Shown: positions 14,109-25,154 of the stretch, piece by piece
Numbering within the stretch: the stretch's first letter is position 1
Layout: every line of letters starts with the position of its first letter
Assembly: GCA_963678705.1 (NCBI GenBank)
Contig: OY783217.1
Location: forward strand, 6,262,001-6,326,000
Source: Panorpa germanica
Lineage: Eukaryota > Arthropoda > Insecta > Mecoptera > Panorpidae
Direction of reading: 5' to 3'
Length of the DNA stretch: 64,000 nucleotides
Notes under the pieces: model-generated
Databases searched by the model: none
Seen by the model: only the letters and a program-made list of their open reading frames with translations
Told to the model about the DNA's origin: nothing
Translations under genes and position numbers: made by a program

Positions 14109-17033
14109 ATATCTACGAGCCATTAATACTCTTACTATATACATTAAACCCTCAATAGAAATTAATACATACAATGTATCTATTATTAACCACTGATCCA
14201 TAATATTAAAGCTACCCATACAAAATTCTTTTACTCGTATCTATACAAACATATATATGTACATCTCTTTCTAAATAACTATATTGATTAGCTGATTAAA
14301 TATTGTCCAGTGAGACAGAGTGATCTTTAGTAACCACCTAACTCGTTAGGTGAAAGGAAATGGCAGAGAAGAGGGGGTGGGAGTAGTTATATATAAAATA
14401 GACAATGTGCTTTAGTTAATGGGTCGGAAAATAATAGTGATAGAATCTGTAATACAATTCATCGAATACAATGACTACATCAGAAGTTGGTACTTCTAAC
14501 GATCCGGGGAGGAGGGACGGAGTTGCGGGGATTCTAGAGGAAACTATAATGAAGAATAAGAATTTATAAGAGTAAATAAATTGAATAGTTTTATTTTTGT
14601 TTAGTGTAAATTAAACACATTATTATTTTATTATGAATTTAGTTGTTTCTTTTTTGGTTTGTTAATTATACACCATAGCATCCGTAAGACAGATGGGCAA
14701 ACAAAGCACTGCTAGATATTCGTAGAATAGAACTTGTTACATATTGAAATTGAATAGATTAGAGTATGTGACAAATTTACACGTGATAACATGGAATCCA
14801 AAGTTGATTATTACAGCCATTTCCATTAAATACATTTTATATTCACTGATTGCTTTACACTATTTGCTTGCGTATATAATGAAAAACATCGGTTATTAGT
14901 CGTGTGGGCACTTGCTGAGATTTTCATTTTAATATAGCTAATTAGTAAATGAGACAAACTCCTACAAGTTAATAATTATGTCTTCTTAATTACTAAGCTA
15001 CTAATATAATCTTCAAATGAATATTTCGTTGAAATTCAGAAAACATATCTGGCTTGAATTTAATTAGCTCGAATCAGGCGGTGAGTTTGAACACCTGTTA
15101 GCCAGGGACTGAAAACTGTCTCCAAATGACGTCATTTACTAAAAGTTTGACATGAATGTAAACGAAAACGGCAATGAATTCCTTTTTGTTTAATTAATAA
15201 TTTGATTAATGGAAAACAAATATTAAAAACTGTTAATTCTGAGATATAAAGATGTTTTGGGATATATTTCTAAAATGTATTGTGATAGCGAATGGATCTT
15301 GATATTAAAAAGCGTAATTTAAGTAACACTAGCATCTTTCCTTTTAAAGAAATACAGTTTTGGTATGTGTTCTATTTAATTTAGAATATAAACAAACAGA
15401 ATACAAACTTAGAATTTGGAATAAAATTTATAATGTTGAATTTAGAATTAATGTTGTCTGTTCAGGGCACGAAATTAGAACAGTTTAGAAATAGAATAGT
15501 TCTGAATTTAATAAATAATACGAGCAGTTTGTTACAGAAATATCATCGTATACATGTACGAACGTTGTACTGTTGTTGTACCAATGAATTGATTTAGGAA
15601 TGATACAAAAAACTTATTTAAAAAGCGTCTGTGTACTAAACAGAGGATCCTGATTCAAAGCCAGCTTCTAATATATATTTTAATACTATTTAAAATGATA
15701 ATATGACTTGTAACGAGAATTAGGACCTTCTTCTGTATGATAACTATTAAAAATACACATGTAATATTTAGACCGACACAAGAAAAACGTTGCTGCCCGT
15801 TTTTTTAATATGGTACACAGAAACACAAATATATTTTTACTGCAGAACAAAAAGGACAAAATGAAATAACTACTTTTTTGATCAAATCAAAAACGAACCA
15901 AATAATATCGGTTTTAAGTCCCTGGTTGTAGCTCTCATATGCAAAATCTGTCCTTATACAATTAGAAAATAGAATATACTGAAAGGAACTTCATATTATA
16001 ACACAAATAACTAATTATTCAGTAATGAAACACTTTAATTAAATATCTCAGGTGTTCTTGTTTAACGCATTGAAATTTAATTAAAACTTTTGTTTTAGGC
16101 ATTACCGCTCGACATGAAATACCGGTACGATATCGCAGAACACAATACAATAAAACCAAAGTATCGTCTATTCAAACTTATAACTTCCAACAATGTTAAA
16201 CTTATTTTGTAAATATGTGGGAGTTAAATGAGGGAGGTGGAGAAGCGGTGCTGTTGCTGATGGAAGTAGTAGCGCTATGTTCAGTGAAGGATTCAAGTAA
16301 AAAAAACTACGGTTTGTGAAGTAAATACACAGATACTTTAATTATAAGTTGACATCGTTACTTAAATCATCATCAGCTCGAAAAGAGCGCAAAACGAGTG
16401 TAAAACTATAAAATACAAGTCTAAACTGTGACAGTGAGGCCGGACTAAAAATTCTAGTTCATAAAATCAACACCACAGGTATTGTAATCTAATAAAAGTT
16501 TAAAATAAAATTTAAATTTGTTCAAAAACAAACAAAAAGTTTCATTTTCTTACAGTCGAAAGAAATATATATTACACAGATCTTATTCAAAACTAAAATA
16601 AAGTAACGCGACGTGAAAAATATAGGAAAAGCCAAAAATTGAGAAACAAAATTTATAGTTGAAAAACATAGATGGAAAACTGAAAAGTTTTTTTTAAGAG
16701 TCAATAACCAAACTCTTCTAACTAGGAAGAGTGTTCATGTTCAGCGTTATAGAGTTCAAATCGTTGAAAATAAAGTTGCATTTTTGAAAATGAGAATGAA
16801 CGATCTAAGTTTTGATAACTTACACTTAGTTTTGTTATTGTGTAGTGGTTATGTGGAAAATGTGCTCCACTTTTAAAAAATTAAAACTTTGCTGCAAGTT
16901 AATTTAAGTGAAGCATACTTGTGGAAGATTGTGGTAAACTTCGATGCACAGTATATTTGATCCATTTTACTTCTTCAAAAGTGCAATATAAAATAAAGTT
17001 TGATATAAGATAGTAAAGTTTCTTTGCTATAAT
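14109..17033. other. AT-rich non-coding stretch left of the BEL element
   Basis: No supported gene or element. Short open frames such as the one at 16522-16704 on the minus strand are chance in AT-rich DNA. Confidence 0.5.
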
Positions 17034-17038
17034 ATAAG

Positions 17039-17387
17039 TGGTAAAGCAAAATCCCTTTTTAATGTAATGTATTTTTTGTATTTTTTAGTTTAAAAGAGAT
17101 ATTATACTATTTTGATTATTTGTTCATTTCTTTTGTGCTAATATTATATTCTTTGTTATTTAATGTAATTTCAATTTGTTCCTTTGGTTTTAAATCACTC
17201 TAGTAACAGCTCTCAAGCCAGCAACAAGGGCAATTTGTAATCAATTATATTGTATTGTTATATGTATTCAATTGTGCGTGTATTATAAAAGCATTAAAAA
17301 ATAAAACCAAGTACTTTTTACTAAAATCCTAATCTACCAAGTTCAGCGAAGGTATTTTTTATCAAATTAAACTTCTACAACAAAACA
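17039..17387 (+). repeat. 5' LTR of the BEL/Pao element
   Basis: This 349-bp LTR begins TGGTAAAGC and ends CAAAACA. It contains a TATA-like box (TATAAAAG, 17284-17291) and, just after it, an AATAAA polyadenylation-type hexamer (17300-17305). As 5' LTR it would supply the promoter. It differs from the 3' LTR only at 17337 (C here, T at 20544). Confidence 0.93.
17284..17291 (+). promoter_or_regulatory. TATA-like box in the 5' LTR
   Basis: TATAAAAG lies 96 bp before the end of the LTR, with an AATAAA hexamer 8 bp downstream. The same pair recurs in the 3' LTR at 20491-20498 and 20507-20512. The position suits a retrotransposon promoter, but in DNA this AT-rich such motifs also arise by chance. 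Confidence 0.5.
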
Positions 17388-17400
17388 TGGTCCTTCGAGC
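17388..17400 (+). other. Primer-binding site, complementary to tRNA-Tyr 3' end
   Basis: TGGTCCTTCGAGC starts immediately after the left LTR. Its reverse complement, GCTCGAAGGACCA, matches the acceptor end plus CCA of insect tRNA-Tyr, whose 5' strand begins CCTTCGA (known from the family). The match covers 13 bases; the following bases (GTCGA) no longer fit the tRNA. This sets the start of minus-strand DNA synthesis. Confidence 0.8.
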
Positions 17401-17730
17401 GTCGAATTAATTTAACGTCTTACAAACGGAGAATTTCCACTGAGTTATTCGAAAGAATATTATCTTCAAGAACTTGGAAAACATCATCCATACAAGCAAG
17501 CTACATCGTGGCCTTACATCCGCATCCAGCGTTCTACTATCACCACGAGGAAGTCTCATCATGGATCGAGCGTTCAAATAAGTAAGTGACCTGGAATTTT
17601 CCTTTATATGCTTCCCTTATATTTATTCCATATCACTTTATCCTTATAAATTGTACCATTTATGTTGTTTTGGAATTTTCCATTAATTGGTTTTGATGAG
17701 TTTTACGTCGTACGTATTTGTTAAGATGAG
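17401..17730 (+). other. Proximal leader of the BEL/Pao element
   Basis: This untranslated region lies between the primer site and the tandem repeats. A seven-codon ORF that starts ATGGATCGAGCG near 17562 ends at once in TAA, and GTAAGTG follows directly. That could be a splice donor: with an acceptor-like TTTACAATAG just before the gag ORF (near 18784), splicing would remove the repeat-filled leader. Splicing is inference only. Confidence 0.4.
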
Positions 17731-18490
17731 TCAACCATTGTGACCAGACCAAATTGATCACACCTATTTTTTCTTGACAAACGATTTGTCAAGAATTTCC
17801 ATGTTATAATTTCCGTTGGTTTTGAACCCCTATCAAACCAATCCCTAAGTATTTATAATTGTGAAAATAGATATAAGGTCGTACCTAGAATCTATGAGCA
17901 ATTTATAAATAATCAACCCATGTGGCCAGACCAAATTGGTCACATTATATTTAACTTGACAAACATTTTGTCAAAAATTACGTTTACCGTTGATTTGAAC
18001 GCCTATCAAATCAATCCTCAAGTATTTATCCTAATCCAAAGTCATACGATTAATCTATTATAAATTTTAAAAATAATCAATCCCCATGGCCAGACCAAAT
18101 TGGTCACATTATTTTAACTTGACAAACATTTTGTCAAAAATTGCCTTATTAAATTACCGTTGGTTTTGAATGCCTATCAAACCAATCCTTAAGTATTTTC
18201 TAAATGTTAAAATAGATCTAAAGTCATACGTTTAATCTATTATAAATTTTAAAAATAATCAATCTCCGCAGCCAGACCAAAGGTCACGTTTATTTTATAT
18301 TGGAAAAGCGTTGTCAAAATTTCCTTATTTAAAATTTCACATTGTTTTTGAAACCCTTTTTAAAACCAATCCATGCAGACATTTATTAATGCCAAATAAC
18401 AGTTCCTTCCTGATCGAATTTGTACCTTTAATTATTAAGCAAATTGTCATAAATAATTCACAGTCATACAGCACTTTCAATTATTATTAT
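17731..18490 (+). repeat. Four diverged tandem repeats in the leader, with internal palindromes
   Basis: Units start at about 17731, 17913, 18077 and 18259 and are about 182, 164, 182 and 230 bp long. Each opens with TCAA plus a CCAGACCAAA core, and the middle of each carries a CCTATCAAA or similar segment followed by AAGTATTT. Units 1-3 hold two short inverted repeats. One is GACCAA-A-TTGGTC (a variant, TTGATC, in unit 1). The other is TTGACAAA and TTTGTCAA around a 3-base loop (17773-17793 with 9-bp arms, 17956-17974, 18119-18137). The fourth unit is the most degenerate and grades into unique sequence. The function is unknown. A packaging, dimerisation or protein-binding role is only a suggestion from position. 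Confidence 0.85.
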
Positions 18491-18801
18491 TGCCGAGAAT
18501 AATATTCATTTTGATAATTAGATTTATTGTTGATTATAAAATTACTAGTTTCTAATTCAGATACAACCATCATAGTTTCTGTGACCTTCATGCAACGTTT
18601 TATTTGGAATTTATATTCAATCTTTTGTTAAATTTCTGTTTGTAAAGAATTGTTGTTTCCTTCATTCAGCGCTATTTGTTTTCATATCTTTTGTACAAAT
18701 TATTATTCGTTTTGAATATTTCTAAAGTCATTGTAGCAAATTATAAAATTATCTTTCAAATTTTATTTCCATATTTTACAATAGTTTGTTTAAGATAATT
18801 T
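18491..18801 (+). other. Distal leader before the gag ORF
   Basis: This is AT-rich sequence with no ORF of note. An in-frame TAA at 18796-18798 sits two codons before the ATG, so the gag ORF cannot extend further upstream unless spliced. TTTACAATAG ending near 18784 resembles a splice acceptor. Confidence 0.5.
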
Positions 18802-20052
18802 ATGTTTACCCGTTTTACAATGTCACTGGCTAAGAGATTGAAATTTCAAAGCGCATCCTTAATGAAGAAACTAGACATTTATATTCAGCAATCTCAGTCA
18901 ATTATTTCATATGATCCAACCACATATCAGTTAAGCGAAGTCAAATTCCGACATTCCTTAGTCACTCCGCTTTTACCTCAATTTAAAGAAATCGCCTTAG
19001 ACAGACAATTATTATACAATTCTGAAGACGACCCAGAAATAAGTCAGATAGATGCTGAGGTCAAAGAGTTTATAGTAAAATATATTCAACTTATGGCGTT
19101 AATGAACGAAGCTATTGAGTATTCAGAAGAGTCCAATGAAGAAAGTAATTTATCAATTTGTGGTGGACAAAATAATTTAGACAATTCATTCCAAACTAAC
19201 ATTAAAATCTTTAGTGGAGATATTGCCGAATGGTCGCAATTCAAATCTTTGTTTACTAAATTGGTACATTCCAAAGAAAGCTATGACTGTGCCATTAAAT
19301 TTTGTTACCTAATAGATTTATTAACGGATGATGCCCTAGATGTTATCACGTCTTTAGAAGTAGTGCCCGAAAATTATAACACAGCGTGGAAACTTTTACT
19401 AAATAAATATGATAAGAAGCCTCCGGTCATCCCTCATCATTTACAATCCTCATATTTGCAATCCACCCCAGTCACAACCGTAGAATCAAACAACAACCTA
19501 AAAATCTTTACCATACCATTCAAGGAACCTTCACCAATTTTAAACGAATCCCCAATACTTACAATTGACCTTAAAAATCATACTTTATCTAAATCATTTT
19601 TTGTAGATTACAAGTTCAATAATCTATTTATGTCTGACAAAGCCAAAATATTAAAGAATTATAGCAGCGCCAAAGCTAAATCAAAACTAAATATATTTAA
19701 TTCCTCGTTTAGCCCCCACAATAAAAATATCACATACTTTATGCATATTGGTGAAACATTAAAGTATTCACATTTAGCTTCTGATCATGCGTTAACCAAA
19801 ATGAATTTGAATTCCAAACTTTTTATACCATATCCAAAAGTCCTTCCAATTTTCAACCTATTTATCCAGGTCACTATTTCATTGAACCCTATACCAACTA
19901 TTGCCCAGAATCTTCATTCAAGTAGTAGAGATATGATCCAGCCGCCTCGCCTTAATTATAGTCTACAGAAGACTGCAGTAAAAAGTCGTCCGCCCAGAGC
20001 TAGACTAAAACTTCTACGAAGCTTCAAACGACGTTTAATTGGCAAGGATTGA
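18802..20052 (+). CDS. Gag-like protein of BEL/Pao element (DUF1759 domain), pol absent
   Basis: This 416-aa ORF encodes a probable structural (Gag) protein that would form retrotransposon particles in the cytoplasm. Residues about 20-115 form a charged, probably helical N-terminal region. Residues about 133-206 match the DUF1759 pattern of BEL/Pao Gag: FSGD (137-140), W144, F147, F151, LVH (154-156), a KFCYL segment (166-170), then ENY with W196 and Y203. A weaker continuation (HHLQ and following) runs to about residue 235. The remaining ~180 residues show no feature I recognise, no CCHC zinc knuckle and no DTG protease motif, and end in a strongly basic tail. The reading frame stays open throughout, so the protein may be made. 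An ATG six codons in (18820) has A at -3 and may be the better start. The join near residue 235 probably marks the internal deletion that removed pol. Confidence 0.85.
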   Translation: MFTRFTMSLAKRLKFQSASLMKKLDIYIQQSQSIISYDPTTYQLSEVKFRHSLVTPLLPQFKEIALDRQLLYNSEDDPEISQIDAEVKEFIVKYIQLMALMNEAIEYSEESNEESNLSICGGQNNLDNSFQTNIKIFSGDIAEWSQFKSLFTKLVHSKESYDCAIKFCYLIDLLTDDALDVITSLEVVPENYNTAWKLLLNKYDKKPPVIPHHLQSSYLQSTPVTTVESNNNLKIFTIPFKEPSPILNESPILTIDLKNHTLSKSFFVDYKFNNLFMSDKAKILKNYSSAKAKSKLNIFNSSFSPHNKNITYFMHIGETLKYSHLASDHALTKMNLNSKLFIPYPKVLPIFNLFIQVTISLNPIPTIAQNLHSSSRDMIQPPRLNYSLQKTAVKSRPPRARLKLLRSFKRRLIGKD

Positions 20053-20245
20053 TAAAAGAAGATTCATCACCACTTAGTTGCAGCGTATGTTGTATACGAA
20101 AATCTTGACTGGACCAGATCAACAGCAGCGTGTTGCAGCCGTCCAGACTTTCTCATCTCAAATTAAGGGAGCATTTTTTGTAATTTACCTTTACATGGAT
20201 ATTAAGAAATTTAGAAATTCCCATGGAATTCCAACCCGGGAGTTA
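20053..20245 (+). other. 3' untranslated part of the BEL/Pao element, with a short purine-rich tract
   Basis: This stretch between the gag stop and the right LTR has no ORF. CCCGGGAG at 20235-20242, three bases before the LTR, is the usual place and style of the plus-strand priming tract in BEL elements, although it is short. Confidence 0.55.
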
Positions 20246-20594
20246 TGGTAAAGCAAAATCCCTTTTTAATGTAATGTATTTTTTGTATTTTTTAGTTTAA
20301 AAGAGATATTATACTATTTTGATTATTTGTTCATTTCTTTTGTGCTAATATTATATTCTTTGTTATTTAATGTAATTTCAATTTGTTCCTTTGGTTTTAA
20401 ATCACTCTAGTAACAGCTCTCAAGCCAGCAACAAGGGCAATTTGTAATCAATTATATTGTATTGTTATATGTATTCAATTGTGCGTGTATTATAAAAGCA
20501 TTAAAAAATAAAACCAAGTACTTTTTACTAAAATCCTAATCTATCAAGTTCAGCGAAGGTATTTTTTATCAAATTAAACTTCTACAACAAAACA
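20246..20594 (+). repeat. 3' LTR of the BEL/Pao element
   Basis: This copy is 349 bp and differs from the 5' LTR by one base (20544 T). As 3' LTR it supplies the polyadenylation signal (AATAAA, 20507-20512). The ATAAG duplication follows at 20595-20599. Confidence 0.93.
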
Positions 20595-20663
20595 ATAAGA
20601 ATGATTAAGAAAACATACATTAAATACTATCAAACCAAAAAAATGTATGTTTTCTTTTAAATT

Positions 20664-21130
20664 AAATTTATTTAACGTCAGTATATTTCCGATGCAGTTT
20701 TTGTAGTTTCAAAAAATACATACATGTGTGACCACTGCATAATGAGTTTATGAACATGTATGACTATAATCAATTTAAGTTGAACACAACGAAACTCAGA
20801 AAATTTAACTCTGTTCCGAGGATCGAACTTGAAGACACAGCAGTAGGAGTTATACACTACACTGTGTGCAGTAAATCTTAGTTGTTTTTTCCTCTACTCC
20901 TAGAAGTTTGCGATGCCAGCCTTTATTGGCCATAAACTCAGAAAGTTTGTGCAGAAATTGCATCTGCATGTGTACAAGGAAGCTGGAACTTAAGGTATGA
21001 GCTGGGGGGAGAATACCAATAAGTATAGAGGTGAACCAAACACTGTTCACCATTTGCACGAGGGGTGCAATGTCCACGGAAAATAGAAGACACAGTAGTA
21101 AGCGTCAAGCATCAATGTTCCTGCCCGTAT
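20664..21130 (-). mobile_element. SINE copy B, interrupted by a 240-bp insertion
   Basis: On the minus strand the head is near 21125 and the tail is the TTATTTAACGTC segment near 20665. The B-box-like CGAGGATCGAACTT lies at 20817-20830, just before GAAGACACAGCAGTA (20831-20845). The latter recurs with one change at 21086-21100, where the head continues through GCGTCAAGCATCAATG. The SINE was therefore split by an insertion (20846-21085). Without it, the element would be about 210 bp long and line up with copies at 6375 and 30990. Confidence 0.6.
20846..21085. mobile_element. 240-bp insertion inside SINE copy B, source unknown
   Basis: This segment is flanked by a 15-bp direct repeat with one mismatch (20831-20845 and 21086-21100), as expected of a target-site duplication. 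It is visibly more GC-rich than its surroundings. The minus strand is open for 75 codons (20850-21077), which is suggestive of a piece of coding sequence, but I recognise no domain. TTGCAC and GTGCAA form a small hairpin near 21055-21070. No clear poly(A) tail marks one end. It could be a fragment of another transposon or of a host transcript. Confidence 0.45.
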
Positions 21131-21390
21131 ATATATTGCCGTATAAAATTATATGTACATTTTCGGTTATTAAATAAAAGTTCTTTAATATTTTCTTCCA
21201 CTTTCTAAAAAAAATGTTAGATTTCTTAAATATACCTAGCATAAAGTGATGGAATAGAATTTTTAATAAATTGTTCAGAAGAATTTTCCGATTGATTGAT
21301 GAATCAAAACACAAAACGTGGATGTTACTTAATATTCATAAAGTGTAATTAATAAAAAATTAAACTTAAAAAAACAATTCTTAAATTTAA
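21131..21390. other. AT-rich non-coding stretch
   Basis: Nothing recognisable is present; short open frames only. Confidence 0.4.
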
Positions 21391-21435
21391 GGTCTGCAAA
21401 CGTTTAAGACCCGGGGCACCATCTGACGGGCCCTA
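21391..21435 (+). mobile_element. hAT-like terminal fragment
   Basis: GGTCTGCAAACGTTTAAGAC followed by CCCGGGGC and GACGGGCCC resembles the terminal region of hAT-type elements in animals (GC-rich motif near the end). No partner terminus or target duplication was located. Confidence 0.35.
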
Positions 21436-22214
21436 TAAGTATTTATACATTCCACTTCCTTAGCGATACCATCGACCGTTTATTCAATATTTATAGACAC
21501 CTGTAAATCCCACAAAAGTCCGTAAAGGGTCGAGCTTCACACCGCTCTGAATAGAATTTATAATGTAACAGCTTTTAGCAACGCTTGAACGATAAAAAGG
21601 CTTAAAAAATGTTATATATTTATAAAGAAAAACATCAGGCTTTGAGTAGCACATTACGTGGTTCGGAAAATGGTTGACGAAGAAGGGAAAACCCTAAGGA
21701 AAATATTTATACTTGAGATAATACACCAGGAGTATGTACACATATGTTAATGTGTATACATATAGCTTTATATAAGAGAAGTTATGTACGAGTACCTCAT
21801 GAATTCTTATTTTTGAAGACAACGTCCTGTGAACGGATGTTTTTAAGACTTGTTGGATTTTCCTGTTATTTTTGTCTCTATTCCCAGTAAACACAGTTAT
21901 ATTCATTTTATATTATAATTATGTATATCTTACACAACTTCCATAATGGTAAACATGTCTATTTTAAATAAAAAATATCTGCTATAAATCTAACATGTAA
22001 AATTTTTGTTTAACAAACGTAAAATGAATTATTTGTTAAAGAACAAATATATTTACAATAATTTAATACATTTTAGTGCATTTAAACTTGATGACATACT
22101 GCTGTATCTTTTCAATTCCTGGAGAGCAAAACATATTCAGTGTTTGTTTTTCTTTTTAATTAATTTGATTTTGTGCTCAAAATGGTAAACTTATGAAGGA
22201 CCGATGTATTCCAC
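21436..22214. other. AT-rich non-coding stretch
   Basis: No supported feature. Confidence 0.4.
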
Positions 22215-22292
22215 ATAATTGTAGTAGGTGGTCGCCGTTGATAGGACTCAGCATCGGAAATAGACCAACGTTAAATAAATTCCATTAAAAGA
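22215..22292 (+). mobile_element. SINE 3' fragment (copy E)
   Basis: CAGCATCGGAAATAGACC followed by AACGTTAAATAAA matches the reverse complement of the tail of copies at 6375, 20664 and 30990, so this fragment lies on the plus strand. Only the 3' part is present. Confidence 0.5.
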
Positions 22293-25154
22293 AAAAGTCC
22301 TTGAGACACATTTTATGCAAAAGTATATATTCACAATGCATCGTATTGAAGTGTATTGTTACATTAACTTAATGGCAATGCAACGGGAACTTGTGTAAAA
22401 ATAAGGTACTATAAGTAATTCTTGTTTACATAAAATGTTATAGGTATTAAATGAAAAAAAAATCGTGCACATGTGATGCAATAATATGGTTTTTTGGAGC
22501 AGTTATGATATGTTTGAAAGACATCCTGTCCATTTAGTGAGGCATTCTGTGTTTACATTTTGAATTAAATAGCTAAAAGACTATCAGATCATTTTATAAA
22601 ATTAAAACTACTGAAAATACAACATCAAGATAGAACTAATTGCGTTAGTGTTGTTTGCTATTAGAGTTATGCCCGACGTTTCGATCTAATAACACTCCGT
22701 TATGTGTACATGTCCTAGCTTTGAGTACATCCGTTTATAACTTGATCAAACCTGTCTAACGTCGAAAGCATGGTCAGCGTTATATGCATTATGTACACGT
22801 CGGATTATCCTATTCCGTTTGATTTCTAATACGTCATGTCTGAAGCCAAACTGTTGATGTAACATGCAATGACAGTCGCCTAAGTTGCAGGAGTAACTAT
22901 AGACATTCAAATTAGAATAACCGTTCGTTGTAGCATAGTATAACATATTAGAATATTAAATACGATATACGCAATACGAGTATAGTTAGATTGTTTCAAT
23001 TGTAAAGAAGATACAATTAAAATAATAGTTTATGTCTTTTTAAACATTTCCATTCAATCCCCAAACTTTGCATAGCTCTAGCAGCTAAACTATGATGATT
23101 AGGAGTAACAGTCATAAGATATTTTTATGTGGAGTTTAATACTCTACAACATTTAGAAGCAACTTTTTTAAATACCTTTTACCGTTTTCGAGTTATTCGC
23201 GAAAAAAGCATTTTTTCTACCAAAACACCAAATGATATATTTTGTCACTTTTGCAGCCGTACTGTATAAAAAGTTAATTTTACTAGACCATGGATAGGTA
23301 GTTATGAATGAAACTGTTGAATTTGGTTATGTAATTTGGAGATATAATTAACAACTCCCAAATATTCAATTAATATTACATCTGCATCCAATCAAGTTCT
23401 TATGAATAATTTACAAAAGATATTCCCAAAGGAGCAATTGTGCTCAGAATACAGAAAGTTACTCGTATGTAAACTAACATATGATGGTCAATATTCCGCT
23501 CACATCCCCAGAAATACAAAAATAATCTTGCGTCATTATTTGGATCAATGTTACATTCATACATTCTTCAAGACACGACTTGTTTCAGAGTGTTTGGGTA
23601 TAGCTTTTTAAACTTCCCGCGTAATGTGACGTTGTCAAGTCGGAAACGATCTAATGTAGCTCACTTTAAAGATATTTTATATAAGAACGAATACCGCTTG
23701 CGGAAATTTTCTTCCTATAATATTTGTCATATTCTCAATTAATGATTCTTAGTTTTTCAAATCAATCGTAACCATTGTTATATCATAAAACAAACGTTTC
23801 AACGAAGATTGGAGTAGAGCTCGTTTCGTAATAAAAGACATTAAAACATATACATACTTAAATTGTAAAGATGATCGTGAGAAACGTAAGATTTTCTTGG
23901 AAACGTCCTTAAACGCCTAAGAAGTAAATACACACAAAATTATTAGTTAATTCCCCTAGAATGTGATGTAATCATTTCAACTTCACACAAAGTACAATAG
24001 TGGCCTAGAGTTATTAATAATAAAGACAGAATGTCAGTCGGACCATCTTACAGACAACGTTAAGATATAGCAAAAACAAACATTGCAAGAAAACCTATAT
24101 ATCAGTGGTAAATGATGTCAGTACGGTGGAAGAAACAGGGGCCAAGAGGGGTTATGTCAGGTTTTGGTAAAGGGCAGAATAACAGAAGGGCTTTTCTTGA
24201 TTTGAATGTTTTAAAGGAAAGATAAATTGAGGGCTGTCCTTCAACAGGATAAAAAGAGACTTACAAACTCCTTGTAAAAGTATTGTAAAGAGGATTAAGG
24301 TCTTTCTATCCTTTCTAACCATGTTTAAATAGGACATTACATGAAATATATCCACAACTAAAGTAATTCTAAAACAAACAAAAGTTACAGCATTATGAAT
24401 ACATTGCAGAGACATTGATTCTTTTATTTGAATAAGAAGATCAGTTTCTCAGAAGGATGTACAATTTTGTGTATAAAAGAGTTTTGAGAGAGTAGATTAC
24501 AACAAAGTACTACGAAGCGACTATACTCGTAGATATATTTATACAGTGAGGGTTGAAAAGATTATTTCATGATGTTGTCACTCTAGAAGGGTTGTGTCAA
24601 CTAGTCACAACCCTTATCATTTATAGCATTTACTACAGATTATGGAGAAAAGCCTTTTCTCATTATTTATATAACTTAGCTTTAGTTTTTATTAAAAAAT
24701 AGATCTTTCTCAAACAATGCTTTGATGAACAAAGATGTGAGCGCGGTGAGTACAGAGAAAATAATGTCTGTGATGTGCTTTAACTAGTGACAGTTTAAAA
24801 AAGTTTTACTTCTTAATTTGTTCTTACATGATCAGATTAGGTCTTCAAATTGTTTAGAATCGGACGAAATGTTCGTTTGTAACGTATATGTACGAAATGT
24901 GTTCAAAGAGTAACGGGAATTGGTCACTTAAAAAGACCCGCACTAATTATTTTATAAAACTCATAGCTTAGTAGCACTGTACTTAATTACTATGTCAAAT
25001 TTGAGTGAGATCGGTCAAACCGTTTGTTTACAACAGCTGGTTGAATCATCAAACGAATCCTGACTGGAGTCAAACACTTAGATCTTTATCAATGTTCGAC
25101 ACTGCTTTACACCTTTGAGCTTACACTGTTATTGATAATTTTCTGTTATTTTTT
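22293..25154. other. Non-coding stretch
   Basis: No supported gene. Parts of 22640-22940 and 23400-23700 are less AT-rich and have 60-70 codon open frames on either strand without recognisable domains. I treat them as chance or as old repeats. Confidence 0.4.

Larger units (their letters stand above)
17039..20594 (+). mobile_element. Non-autonomous BEL/Pao LTR retrotransposon, structurally complete
   Basis: Two 349-bp direct repeats (17039-17387 and 20246-20594), starting TG and ending CA, bound this 3556-bp element. The flanks carry a perfect 5-bp duplication, ATAAG, at 17034-17038 and 20595-20599; 5 bp is usual for BEL/Pao. A primer-binding site follows the left LTR directly, and a short GC-rich tract (CCCGGGAG) lies just before the right LTR, as in many BEL elements. 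The interior holds a long leader with tandem repeats and one 416-codon Gag-type ORF. No protease, reverse transcriptase, RNase H or integrase is encoded, and about 2.9 kb of interior is too short to hold a pol gene. The LTRs differ at one base (17337 C, 20544 T), so insertion was recent. Movement would have required enzymes from a related element. Structure is seen directly; the BEL/Pao assignment rests on the Gag domain, duplication length and primer site. Confidence 0.93.

Noticed and set aside
17562..17582. Seven-codon ORF in the BEL leader as a real upstream ORF
   Set aside because: It is too short to judge, and its stop overlaps a possible splice donor.
19086..19274. 62-codon minus-strand ORF inside gag
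   Set aside because: Antisense shadow of the Gag ORF.
22746..22946. 66-codon minus-strand ORF in less AT-rich DNA
   Set aside because: No recognisable domain, no splice-site context and no sign of a repeat; support is insufficient.
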